NCBI GenBank assembly: GCA_025331125.1
Contig: JAOALB010000001.1
Coordinates: forward strand, 558,001-622,000
Direction of reading: 5' to 3'
DNA: 64,000 nt
Source: Mycogone perniciosa
Taxonomy: Eukaryota; Ascomycota; Sordariomycetes; Hypocreales; Hypocreaceae
The notes beneath the pieces are model-generated. The model did not search any database, was not told the origin of the DNA, and saw nothing but the letters and a program-made list of their open reading frames with translations. This document shows positions 10,308 to 19,890 of the stretch, one piece after another. The position numbers and the translations under genes were made by a program. Every line of letters starts with the position of its first letter. Within the stretch, counting starts at the first letter, position 1.

Positions 10308-13280
10308 TCATCTCAATCCATCAACTCCCTTTTCGATAATAAACTTAACAGGCTGTCTTGCCCTCCTGCCCAAAAGCCCAACACCAGATAGTGGAAAGAA
10401 TTTCGGCGTCGTAAGCATTGCCACGCTCATCGTCTTTGGTGCTGGCATTTCCCCTAGACCACTGTCGAATGTTGCCGTCTGCCAGCTGTTGCTCGAAACA
10501 TCAGGCTTCTTCGTTCGGCTATCAAACCCCCATTTTGCAATGTTGCTGGCACGGAGCCATCCCTGCAGGTTACGACACTGACTCACATCTACCCAGTTGA
10601 GTCGCCCACAACCTCTCAGGATGTATTCAAGGCCCTTCCCTGTGACACGGACACACCCACGAACACTGAGACCTTCGAGCTCATTAAGGTGAAGGGCAAC
10701 GCTCTCCAGGCTACCGTCACTAACAGCGCTTCCACAAAATGCCAACCTTAGTTCTCGCAGTTTCGGAAGACCCAAAGCAACAACTTCAGTTGCTGTATCA
10801 GAAAGGGCGCAGCAGAATGACAAGTCCAAGCTGATGAGGTTTTTCGCCGCATTCACAAGGGCCACAATGGCATTATCGGACAAATAAGTACAATCTGCTA
10901 GGCAAAGGTGAGTCAACTTCTCGAATTTGTACTGTGCCCATGATTGAAATCCTGCATCTGTAATGGAGGTGCAGCGAGTTAGAGAAAGAGACTGCAGACG
11001 ATTTGAGGCGTGAGCAGCGAGGTGGGCCATCGAGCGATCCGTAATGTGCTTGCAGTACGAGAGGTTTAACGAGTTCAGTTTCGGACATCCGATGACGGTA
11101 CCGGGTGCTGGCATATTCTGAGCAGCTTGTTGAGCTTTCTCTCTAGCTTTCGCCGAGGAGGTTGATATGACAACTTTGGTATGTGTTGGCGGAGGCTCTG
11201 GAACAACCCATCCAACAACCCGGCCCAGCAAATTATCGCCAACTTTCCGGCAATTGCTCCAGTCCACCTCTTGCAATCCCTTGGCGTTTTCGCTCATCTC
11301 AAGGATCTGGTTTGCCGATACGTCCCAAAGGGAACGCATCTTCCATCTTTGCACATTCTTGCCGCAAGTGCGCCACAGCATAGAAAACCCTTCATCGGTA
11401 ATGTGGAAGCAATTATTCAAGTCAATAATCACGGCGCGGGTTCCAATGAAAGGTGCAAGATTTTGGAGGACTTGGTCGGTAACTTTGCGGTTGTAATAGG
11501 AGAAATCAACATAATTGCAAACTTTGGGTGATGTGGTTAAGAGTCGACGCCAATGACCATTAACAAGGCGCAGTTTGAGGAGCTCTCCTAAGTCAGCATA
11601 TTGAAATATGCGTATTAATATATCATCTGAAAGTAGCGCCTTTTGTAGAGCGTGTGGTCGGCAAGGAAGTGTCTTCGCTCGTTTGGCAGGTACATCGGAT
11701 TCGAAGTCCGTGATGGTAGACGTAACAGGAGGTACATCTGCCAACGGAGACCGAAGCCCGCTCCATCGGGTAGACGTTGAACTTTCAACTGGAGTAGTTG
11801 GCGCCGTCGGCGTAGTTAGCGTAGTTGGTGGTGCTATCGATTGGCGCCGTCGATTTCTCAAGTTTTCCATATCGACGCTCAAGAACGGATCAGGGTCCTT
11901 TGGCTCCATGACTTCTGAGTCGTCCTTGTTTGGAGAGGTCGCCTTTGACGGGGTTGTAAAGGGTATGTTTGGTAAAACCAGTCTGGCAGGGGTTGGAGGG
12001 TCTGATTTGCTGGTCCGCTCTCCCTGATCTGCATCAGCCATATCAACGTCGTCCTCCCGGCTAGTGTAGCGATTCCATGCCGTCTGCTCCACCTGAGATT
12101 TAATATCTGTAGGACATCGCGCCCACAGTTCGTCCATGGTTTTTCCGGGGATCATCAAACATTCGACCGTGGTGATTGATCTCACTGTGGCTGTTCGACC
12201 AGGAGATAAGCCTAAACTTGCTACCTCGCCAAAATATTGGCCAGCTTTCAACCGTGGCCTTTTTTGCATAGATTTAGTCAAGTTCTGAGCATTCTCCTCG
12301 GTATTGGGTTGCTGGTGGATAACTTCAGCTTCCCCCCGTACGATAAAGAAAATTTCGTTGCCAGGACTGCCCTGCCGAATGATGTCGTTGAACGGGGGGT
12401 AAGTCTTTGGCTGTACGCTCAAGCCCAGAAAGTGCAGGATATCAGGGTGCAGTGTAGAGAAGAGAGGTAGCTCCTTGAGGGTCTGTCGTATATTGACAAA
12501 ACCGCTGCCCAAGGCACTACCTGCGGCAGGGTCCTCAATGATACCAGGACTAGGCGATTTGCGCTTCTTAGAGTTTATCACCGCGCCATCTTTAATGGCA
12601 CCGCATTCCCCTGTCGATACTTCTCCTGGTGTAGCCGTCCGGGTAACAAATTCACACTTAGGGGATTTCAGGCTTGCGCCACTTTCTTGTCGTTTCTTCT
12701 TGAGCAAGTTGAGTCTCTCCTGTGCTTCATGTCGGATCGCCTTCTCCATATCCGGAAACCTTGGCATGACCGTCTGCAGGTCTTCTTTCTTCAAGACAAG
12801 CAGGAGGCATTTCGTTCGAGCTACAATGGTAGCAGTCCGTGGCATGTCCATGAGAACACCAATCTCTCCAAAGAATGCGCCAGCTTTCAGTTCGGCGTAA
12901 ACAGCCTCGCCGTCACGGGATGTGACGGCCACTACTCCTCGCACCAGCCAGTACATGGCCTTTGCGTCATCTCCTTCAGTGATGATGTGGTCGTTAGGTC
13001 CGTGTACCTGCGGCTTCAGGTGGTTCCCAATGGCCACCAAAAACTCCTCTGAAGCTGATAGAAACAGGGGAAAGGTCCTTATACGATCGACCAAGTCCAA
13101 CGGCATGTCCCTAATCGTCGAGGCCGTAAGCGGGGATGGTCGCATGGGCCGCGTCGGGTTGGTTTCCACATTGAAGGAGCGGATGAGCGAGATGGGGTCA
13201 GATACGGTAGAATTGGCTTGTTGGTGGTGTGCCAGCGCCCGATAGTGCGAAGGCGCACTCGGAGATCGATTGCGTCTCAT
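10308..13280 (-). CDS. Double cyclic-nucleotide-binding domain, F-box and LRR protein
   Basis: Predicted SCF-type substrate adaptor joined to cyclic-nucleotide sensors. The single exon codes 990 aa from ATG at 13280; the longer frame begins on TTG. A first cNMP domain spans about residues 68-180, with a complete phosphate-binding cassette (FFGEIG...PRTATI). A second spans about 270-395 (YFGEVASLG...GRTATV). Both keep the Glu and Arg that contact the nucleotide in PKA regulatory subunits and CAP. A disordered, Ser/Thr/Pro-rich linker follows. The F-box is at about 548-590 (LSDDILIRIFQYADLGELLKLRLV is its core). Some eight AMN1-type leucine-rich repeats follow, to about 930, with LNSLNLSYCKHITD-like units. 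Skp1 binding by the F-box is family knowledge; nucleotide-controlled substrate choice is inference. Confidence 0.85.
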   Translation of the reverse strand: MRRNRSPSAPSHYRALAHHQQANSTVSDPISLIRSFNVETNPTRPMRPSPLTASTIRDMPLDLVDRIRTFPLFLSASEEFLVAIGNHLKPQVHGPNDHIITEGDDAKAMYWLVRGVVAVTSRDGEAVYAELKAGAFFGEIGVLMDMPRTATIVARTKCLLLVLKKEDLQTVMPRFPDMEKAIRHEAQERLNLLKKKRQESGASLKSPKCEFVTRTATPGEVSTGECGAIKDGAVINSKKRKSPSPGIIEDPAAGSALGSGFVNIRQTLKELPLFSTLHPDILHFLGLSVQPKTYPPFNDIIRQGSPGNEIFFIVRGEAEVIHQQPNTEENAQNLTKSMQKRPRLKAGQYFGEVASLGLSPGRTATVRSITTVECLMIPGKTMDELWARCPTDIKSQVEQTAWNRYTSREDDVDMADADQGERTSKSDPPTPARLVLPNIPFTTPSKATSPNKDDSEVMEPKDPDPFLSVDMENLRNRRRQSIAPPTTLTTPTAPTTPVESSTSTRWSGLRSPLADVPPVTSTITDFESDVPAKRAKTLPCRPHALQKALLSDDILIRIFQYADLGELLKLRLVNGHWRRLLTTSPKVCNYVDFSYYNRKVTDQVLQNLAPFIGTRAVIIDLNNCFHITDEGFSMLWRTCGKNVQRWKMRSLWDVSANQILEMSENAKGLQEVDWSNCRKVGDNLLGRVVGWVVPEPPPTHTKVVISTSSAKAREKAQQAAQNMPAPGTVIGCPKLNSLNLSYCKHITDRSMAHLAAHASNRLQSLSLTRCTSITDAGFQSWAQYKFEKLTHLCLADCTYLSDNAIVALVNAAKNLISLDLSFCCALSDTATEVVALGLPKLRELRLAFCGSAVSDGSLESVALHLNELEGLSVRGCVRVTGKGLEYILRGCGRLNWVDVSQCRNLQGWLRASNIAKWGFDSRTKKPDVSSNSWQTATFDSGLGEMPAPKTMSVAMLTTPKFFPLSGVGLLGRRARQPVKFIIEKGVDGLR

Positions 13281-13310
13281 AACGGCGAGGTTGGCCAAGG
13301 ATTAATGGGC

Positions 13311-13317
13311 TATATAA
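13311..13317. promoter_or_regulatory. TATA-like element upstream of the cNMP/F-box gene
   Basis: TATATAA lies 31 nt upstream of the ATG at 13280. The spacing to a start codon is short, so it could serve transcription only with a very short leader. Confidence 0.25.
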
Positions 13318-13663
13318 GCCCCCGCAGAACCCTAGAGCTGCTGACCGCAGCACGTCCCAACGGCCACAACTAGAGTCCCTTCAGCGCAAGCGATCCCTCC
13401 TCTTTTTGGCCTATTTTTTTCCTTTGCAATGAGCCCAGGGGGTGGGGTTTTTGCTGGCAGGCCCAATGAAGGCTGGGCAAGACCCTTGCATGCTCTGCAA
13501 AAGAAGACCCAGCGAGTAACCAGCAATAGACAATAGGCCAGAGTGGATTGCGATGGGTATGGCGGTTTGTTTGGCTCGTAGCAGCGATTTCAACCTATTG
13601 TACACGCTTTGACAACGGACAGGCGATCTCGGGGCAGAAGAGGGAGCAGCGACAATGGCGGTC

Positions 13664-13905
13664 TTAGGTTGTAGCCAATACCGTCTTCCTGCGAGATACG
13701 GTTCGGGGTCTCGTCAGCCGATTCGGCTCCGAGGTTCGAGGGAGGATCACGAATGCTGGCGCATCATATGCCGTGTTGTCAATGCGTGCCGGATCCCAAT
13801 CTTGCTCGTCGACGAAGCGGTCGCGTGCTAACAGTCGGCCTAGAATGGCGAATGGCGATTAGTGATGACAGCAGGAGATCCAGAAAGCGGGCTGGGAAAC
13901 TCACA
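13664..13905 (-). CDS. Probable 3' exons of an unrecognised small spliced gene
   Basis: Two open segments join cleanly on the minus strand. The upstream exon ends at 13905. Intron 13904-13840 is 65 nt with a GTGAGT donor, CACTAAT branch and TTCTAG acceptor. A last exon of 58 codons runs 13839-13664 and ends in TAA. The predicted C-terminus contains ARDRFVDEQDWDPARIDN followed by TAYDAPAF, balanced composition unlike random sequence. Upstream the frame stays open to about 14040, where a TTAG could be another acceptor. I found no ATG in frame, so the 5' end is not resolved and the true gene extends to the right. I do not recognise the family. The evidence is splice-signal quality and composition only. 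Confidence 0.4.
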
Positions 13906-15858
13906 CGATAACGGATAGGTAGATATGTTGAGTAAAGATATTAGGAGGTTCCGGTGGTTAAGAATGCGTCTATCAGGGTCAAAGGAGAGGTGACAGGTCA
14001 ATGTTGGTGAAGCTTGCCAGGTCGAAGTAGGAGTAAGGGTCTAAGGGCGCCAGAGGGCCTTCGCGCAAAGAGCACACACATCAGACAGACACACACCACA
14101 CAGTACAACAAGTCACAGCCTGACGTTGCGTTGGCGTGGGGTAGCTCAGTGGGGGAGGTACATCGGGACGCCGGGCAAATCACGCCGTGATGAGCGGCGA
14201 CTCCGGGCCCACGCAGTTTTTGTTGAAAAACGGTACAAGAGGGAGCAAAAGCAGGGTTGATATGTGCTCGCATGCGCGATAAAATTTTATTATTAGACAT
14301 GCGGGTGTTGCAGCACGAAGCCATGAACGGGGATTCGTGACATGAGAGAGACAGCGACAGACTATTCCAGGTCCGAGAGTCTCACCTAGCTCTCAGAAGC
14401 TAAAGAGCATACTATCCGCACCAGCGCCCGGCCTAGGAATAATCAGCGTCTCTGACGTCTGTCTACTCCGTACAAAGTGCCCAAAAGCACTGAAGTAATT
14501 TTCCTCCGAAAACGGTATGGCATACCGAAAACGTTGCGTCAACAGGCTGGTCAACACAACTGGCCATCGTGGTGTCGTCGGTGGCTCACACTCCCTGCTG
14601 TTGACTCTGGGCCTTGCTGATTTCCAAGGACGAGGATCATGCTCATTAGCCTCCTCCAATCCTTCCAAGTGGGGGGGCAAACAAAAGACCACAAAAGATA
14701 TGTCCCCTGAAAACAACCACGTGAAGAAGGGTGTGGAAATTCCCACAAAAAGAGCCTTGCGGACAATAGGTACCTTTGGTTATTTCCGATTGCCATCTTT
14801 GATTTAGCTGAAACAGCTTAATACTTACAGCAGTCTTCGCAAGCAAATCTTCCTTTGGCGTTTTCGCTTCATCTCTTCCCCCACTTGCCTTAGGATCTCA
14901 CTGATTTCCAGTGCATCTCCGGGAGGCCCCTAGCTCCAAAGCCTATGGACAGGGCGCACGGAGCAGTACCTGGCCCGCGCTACGGGATGGCACAGCCTGA
15001 GGTGCGCAAAGACCGGGGGGTCCCCAGCCAGAGAACCTTCGCAGAACACTGCTGGAAGCATCTTATTTACCGGCTGCGTATCGGGGAACTCTTTTGTGCA
15101 GAACCATATCTCGGCAAATAAATGCCATGTTTCGTCGCTTGCTCCTTGTAGATTCTCACATGTTAAAATCGAGGCATCTGTGGGCAGCACACAATCATAC
15201 TCATAAACGCTTAATAAAAGTGCTCCCGTATTGTATGGAGTGCTACTCCGTATTGTCGTCAAAGCGCTAAAAAGAGCCCATCGTTTTCTCTCAACAACAA
15301 ACACAATTGATGACATACATACCTAAGCGCTTACGGGTCGGATATAGGCATCAAGTCACAAACATCTCCACATCACAAAACGACGCAGCTCCTCTCGCTG
15401 TTTAGATAAGGGGAAGAACCAAACTTGATCATTCGTGTTCGTCATCCTGTGTCCAACTATTCTGACCCAACCCCGGTTGCCGTGAACATATTCAAGGTTC
15501 TTCAACGGCCCCCATCATGGCGCCATCCTGTTCGCCTCGCCTGGAATATTTTTTTCTTCCAATTGCTCTCTCCTCTGTCCTTCGTAGTGTTGAATGTCAG
15601 CCATACAAAACCGTGGCCAATATTTTGATGGATGAGTAATACTACTAATCCAGTAGGTAGTACTTCGTAGTGCCTCAAGATTATGTGTACACATCGCCGA
15701 AGATACCCGACTGTATCCTGGGTAGCATGGCCTTATAAGCCTACCAATATCATCTATGCATGCATCATTCTATTTCTTTCCCTCATCTCAAAAATGTTTG
15801 GGGAAAGATCTCTTGAAATTCACAACCCAACGCCGCGGGAATAGTCCCATAACTCCCG
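13906..15858. other. Long intergenic stretch without a convincing gene
   Basis: It includes the unresolved 5' part of the preceding spliced gene, a tRNA-like relic at 14134-14215, and copies of the TACTCCGTA motif near 14464 and 15243. Short open frames here (the largest about 128 codons) have biased or Cys/Pro-rich composition and no family match that I can see. Confidence 0.45.
14134..14215 (+). pseudogene. tRNA-like relic
   Basis: A perfect 7-bp acceptor-like stem (GCGTGGG/CCCACGC) is followed by a discriminator-like A and a TTTTT run at 14217-14221. The A box TAGCTCAGTGG is intact. The B box looks damaged: CGACTCC is preceded by GG with the expected TT missing, and no 5-bp T stem forms. 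The interior does not fold as a normal anticodon arm. It is best read as a decayed tRNA gene or tRNA-derived element. Confidence 0.35.
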
Positions 15859-17665
15859 TTATACACTTCCCAAAAACATCTTGAAAACATTGGAATTCGT
15901 GACCTCCTCAACAGGATATCCAAGCTCCCGCAACCACCGCTCCAGCTCCGCCGTCTCTTCTGGGGGGCACTGGACGCCCGCCAGCACCTTGGCCACATCG
16001 CCGCCGTAGCTACGGTACTGGAACAAACTGACATTGAGCTTGGGCCTTAGCGTTTTGAGGAACTTCTCTAGGGCACCCGGCCGCTCGGGGAAACTGAACA
16101 TGAATACCCGCTCGTCGGTTATGCCTGAGCGACCACCGATGAGGTAGCGGATATGGCTCTTGGCAAGCTCATCGTTTGACAGGTCGGTGACGTCCATGCC
16201 TTCGGATTTGATGAGCTCAATGAGTGATTTTACTTCGTCGGCTCTCTGAGCAGCCGGCACCGTGATGGAGAGACCGATCAGGACATTAGCAACATCACCA
16301 CCGGCATAGCGATAGCAGAATTCGGTGACGGGGCGGGGCATGATGGTGTCGACAAGCTTCGCGAACGATCCAGGTTTTTCGGGCATGGTGGCGGCCATCA
16401 GGACCTCCTTACCTTCACCCAATGCTGCACGCTCGGCCACAAACCTCAGTCGGTCAAAGTTCATGTTGGCTCCCGAAGCCACCGCAATGAGAGTCCGTTT
16501 GGGATCCCGGGATGGCATCTGCGCAACGTACTTCTTCAGTCCAGCGATACTCAAAGCACCTGCAGGCTCCAGACCAGATCTGGTGTCATCATACATGTCC
16601 TTGATGGCAGCACAGATCTCATCTGTCGTCACCTCAATGACCTCGTCAACAACCTCACGGCAGATACGGAATGTCTCTTCGCCGGGGATCTTGACAGCGG
16701 CACCGTCAGCAAACAGACCGACATCTTTGAGTAAAACCCTCTCGCCTTTCCTCAAGGACTGGGCCATTGCGTTTGCGTCGTATGCCTCAACACCAATGAT
16801 CTTGACATGCGGCGCCATCCTCTTGACGAAAAGACCAATGCCCGCAATGAGGCCGCCACCTCCCACGCCACAGAAGATGGCCTCGACCTTGTTCATGTTT
16901 ACCTGACCGAAAAGCTCATTGCCAATAGTTCCTTGCCCCGCAATGACATACGGATCATCGAACGGTGGGATGTTGATGAGCCCGTCTAGCTTCGCCCGCC
17001 TTGCGCACTCCTCTTTGGCCGCATCGAAGTCTGGACCATGCAAGACGACGTGGCCGCCCAACCGCGCGACATTCAGGTGTTTGATACTAGGGGTTCCTTC
17101 CGGCATGATGATCGTCGCCGGGATCTTGAGCTTTCGGGCGGAATAGGCCACACCTTGGGCATGGTTGCCGGCTGAGCAACACACAACGCCTTTCCAGCTC
17201 TTGGAGGGGTCTAGATGTGCCATTTTATTGTATGCTCCACGGAGCTTGAAGCTGAATACTGGCTGTAAATCTTCGCGCTTGAGCAGGACATTGCACTCGA
17301 GTCGGTTGCTCAGGTTGATGGCCGGGGTCAGAGGGGTGGTTTTGCAAGCCTCGTAGACTCGAGAAGTGGCACTCGCAATCATGCGCAGGTACTGCTCGTG
17401 AGAGGTCGTTTAGCCCATATCACCCATCTCGGGAGCTGCGCTTCGGCATGTCACCTACATCTGGGTGTCCGTCTGGAAGCTGGAATTCTTCAGGCACAAG
17501 CGACTTGTTGCAGACCCTCTCTGACGGTGGGGTTGGATTGACGCTGTACTCTGTCAAGGCCATGGTGCCTCTTGTAGGCGTCTCCGGCCTGGAAACGCCG
17601 TTAACATCATCCGCGACGCCATTCATCGTTAATAACGTCTCCAGCGAGCCATTGAGCTCCGGCAT
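15859..17665 (-). CDS. ILV1: Threonine deaminase (threonine ammonia-lyase, biosynthetic)
   Basis: PLP enzyme converting L-threonine to 2-oxobutanoate and ammonia, the first and isoleucine-inhibited step of isoleucine synthesis in mitochondria. Exons on the minus strand are 17665-17459 and 17391-15859, with a 67-nt intron (GTAGGT donor, GCTAAAC branch, GCAG), giving 579 aa. The PLP lysine is about residue 118 in SFKLRGAYNK, and SAGNHAQGVA binds the phosphate region. The glycine-rich loop CGVGGGGLIAG follows. Two ACT-like regulatory repeats occupy the C-terminal 180 residues (starting near EVLMAATMPEKPG and FMFSFPERPGA). The first 69 residues are a variable leader without a strongly basic presequence. 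A TGACTCA site lies about 420 nt upstream. Confidence 0.95.
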
Positions 17666-18458
17666 CTTGAATTTATGGTGTTTGTTGCGTTGCGGTGTAG
17701 CGGAGTAAGGAAGGTCGGGATTGGGGAGGAAAAAAGCAATGACACCTCCGAAAGACGGAAGGTTTTCTCAAGTGGCTGCGGGATTACTCCGTAAGGTTCG
17801 TCAATGTCTCAGCGGGATAGTCTTTTGACACAAGCCACCAGCTTCTTGGGTCAGGAGAAATTGGCCAGCGCTGATTGTCCGAAATATTTTCTTTAGCGCT
17901 TTATAAGAAATGGCGTGAACCCCGGGAGTTTTTTTGACGCAGGCTGTCAGCGAGACAATCTATTGCCACTATAGTACTCCGTACTACACAGTACTTCTTC
18001 GTACTTTGTAGTAGTGTAGTATGTACTCCGTACTAATGCTACTAATGCTACTACTAATAATCTGTCCACGACTTCTCATAGCGCTGACTCAAACCCTCCC
18101 GGCCGCCCATCGGCCTTGGTGGGGCATTTCATGTCTTGGAAGTTGCTTGAAGATGCAACTCGATTGATCAGGCCAAATCTAATGTATTACAAGCTCATCG
18201 ACGTTGTATCAGGATTTACCGACATATTGTTTTTCCACCTTTTTCAGACTTTGCGGCCGCTGAGTCTCACGACTGTCCAAACATGCGAACAAGTGTTCAT
18301 ATTTGCAAAAACAAACGCAATCCTACAAACTACTACTTCGTACTGCTACTGCTACTGCTACGACTACTATTACTACTATAGCTGCAGTCAGCCCCAAACG
18401 CCCCAAATCAATAACACCACATGCAGAGGTAAGCATTAACCGCCTTCCTTCAGGCTCC
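17666..18458. other. Intergenic region upstream of threonine deaminase
   Basis: This 793-nt spacer contains the deaminase promoter, dense TACTCCGTACT/acttcgtact motifs at 17973-18060, a short CTACTGCTACTG-type run near 18347-18381, and a Gcn4-type site. No gene was seen. Confidence 0.6.
18085..18091. promoter_or_regulatory. Perfect Gcn4/CpcA-type site (TGACTCA)
   Basis: The heptamer TGACTCA lies about 420 nt upstream of the threonine deaminase ATG. Gcn4 in yeast and CpcA/Cpc1 in filamentous fungi bind TGASTCA to induce amino-acid biosynthesis genes, ILV1 among them. A near match (TGAGTCT) occurs at about 18259. Site identity is seen; function is inferred. Confidence 0.5.
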
Positions 18459-19017
18459 TTATCGGACCTTATCATTGACCGTGGTTCGGCTGCCAGTCCC
18501 CACAACCTGCTCATATGCAGGTGGTTCATCAAGCGGTAAGCTGACCTGGCTCACTGTAATACCCCGTACTTCTCCCGGACCAGCAGCATTGTATACATCG
18601 CGATGATCCTCCCCAGACTGCGGGTAGTAGTATTGGCGAGCGGCTCCCTGGGCCGCTAGTGGATGCACCCGCCTCTCATCGCCATCTTTGGGGTAAGGTG
18701 CATCATTCGCGGGAGGAGGATTGGCGAATGCAAGGCCCCTCCGTTCCGCGATACGTTCCGCGCGGCAGGCCATTCTATCGGCTCGGCGGGCCATGCGTTC
18801 AGCCTTGCGTGTCTTCCTCTCCATTCGGCGGACACCGCGACGTCCACAGCATTGTTTTGAGCCATAATAGGGCTCACTCGGATAGTGTGTTGATGGCTGA
18901 TAAGCCGTGTTATTTATTGTTGTTATAAGATTGGCCGTTGTGGTGTTGGTCTTGGGGATTGGTGTTGTTGCGGATAGCCTTTACGGCCATACTCAACAGG
19001 CCAAAGAGAATAGCCAT
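18459..19017 (-). CDS. Hypothetical small basic protein, two-exon model or frame-broken
   Basis: The best-supported part is a long minus-strand frame from 18896 to 18459. It holds a Cys-Cys segment, a highly basic helix rich in Arg, Ala, Met and Glu (ERKTRKAERMARRADRM), and an acidic-proline tail with PPAYEQ. An ATG at 19017 opens a 35-codon frame (MAILFGLLSMAVKAI) ending in TAA. My model joins 19017-18985 to 18896 through an 88-nt GTAAAG...CAG intron in phase 0, giving 156 aa. An alternative is that the two frames were one exon and a single-base indel near 18910 broke it, since the residues between also look coding. Function is unknown; a PPxY-like PPAY could bind WW domains. Confidence 0.5.
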
Positions 19018-19890
19018 GACTTGTTGGTAAATTGAGTAGTGGTAGTATGTAATCAGTGAGAAGTTGATCAAAGGACTGAATGTTTCTTGGCTCCTGACGT
19101 GTAAGCTGACAGGATCTAGACTGGGTAGGATGTAATAGAATAGAGGAAGATGGCGATGGGGTGATTGTTTGAACTGATGATGAAAGGGAGTACTACTCTC
19201 CTCGACCAGACAGCATTCAACTCCAGTTTATATCCTCAACAACATGGCTGCCTCCCTCACCCAACCCGACAGCATTCAGAATCAGGCGAGAGCGAGAGCG
19301 AACGCTGAGCCTCACTGCGCAGCCCCATTATGGTACGTGCGTCAGAATCGAAGCTCGAATCGAAGCCTCGATAGAGTTTAGTGCAGCCACCTACCTCTCC
19401 AGAGCCCAGGACTCAATGTCTTACTTCTTCCAGTCTGGAGATTGCCATACACTCTGAATACCTCGGAAGTTAAAGTTTGAATGCCCCGTCGCCTCGCATT
19501 TCAAAAGCGAATGAAGCAAATTTCCCATGCCATGAAAATGCAGTTATGCTCCGTACATAGATAAAGAATCCATACCCGATGGGCCGATACAGAGGCGTAG
19601 GTCTCCACAGATTGGCGCCGGGCCGGCGTATCGGAGCAGTGCTCCACCCAATCGTCCGATTCCAGTCCCCAAGCCGCCAAGCCACGATGTATGCATCGGA
19701 GGCTGAAGGCGATCTGTCACATCATAAGTAGTATGTAGGTTTGACAAAGGCAGATTTTTGTTGGATAGGTACGGAGTACCTGAGAGCTGCTTTAGCGCGA
19801 GCTTGGCTGAGCTTTGTGTCGTAGTAGTACTTGTCATTCCCGGAGCATATACGGAGTACCGAGCATCCCCTTTTCTCGTCAGGAAAACAG
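19018..19890. other. Intergenic region
   Basis: This 873-nt spacer holds the likely promoter of the small basic protein gene and two TACGGAGTA copies near 19771 and 19851. I saw no supported gene; short open frames on the minus strand end quickly. Confidence 0.5.

Noticed and set aside
14930..15316. 128-codon minus-strand frame
   Set aside because: Cys-rich, no recognisable motif, and it spans a TACTCCGTA motif; judged spurious.
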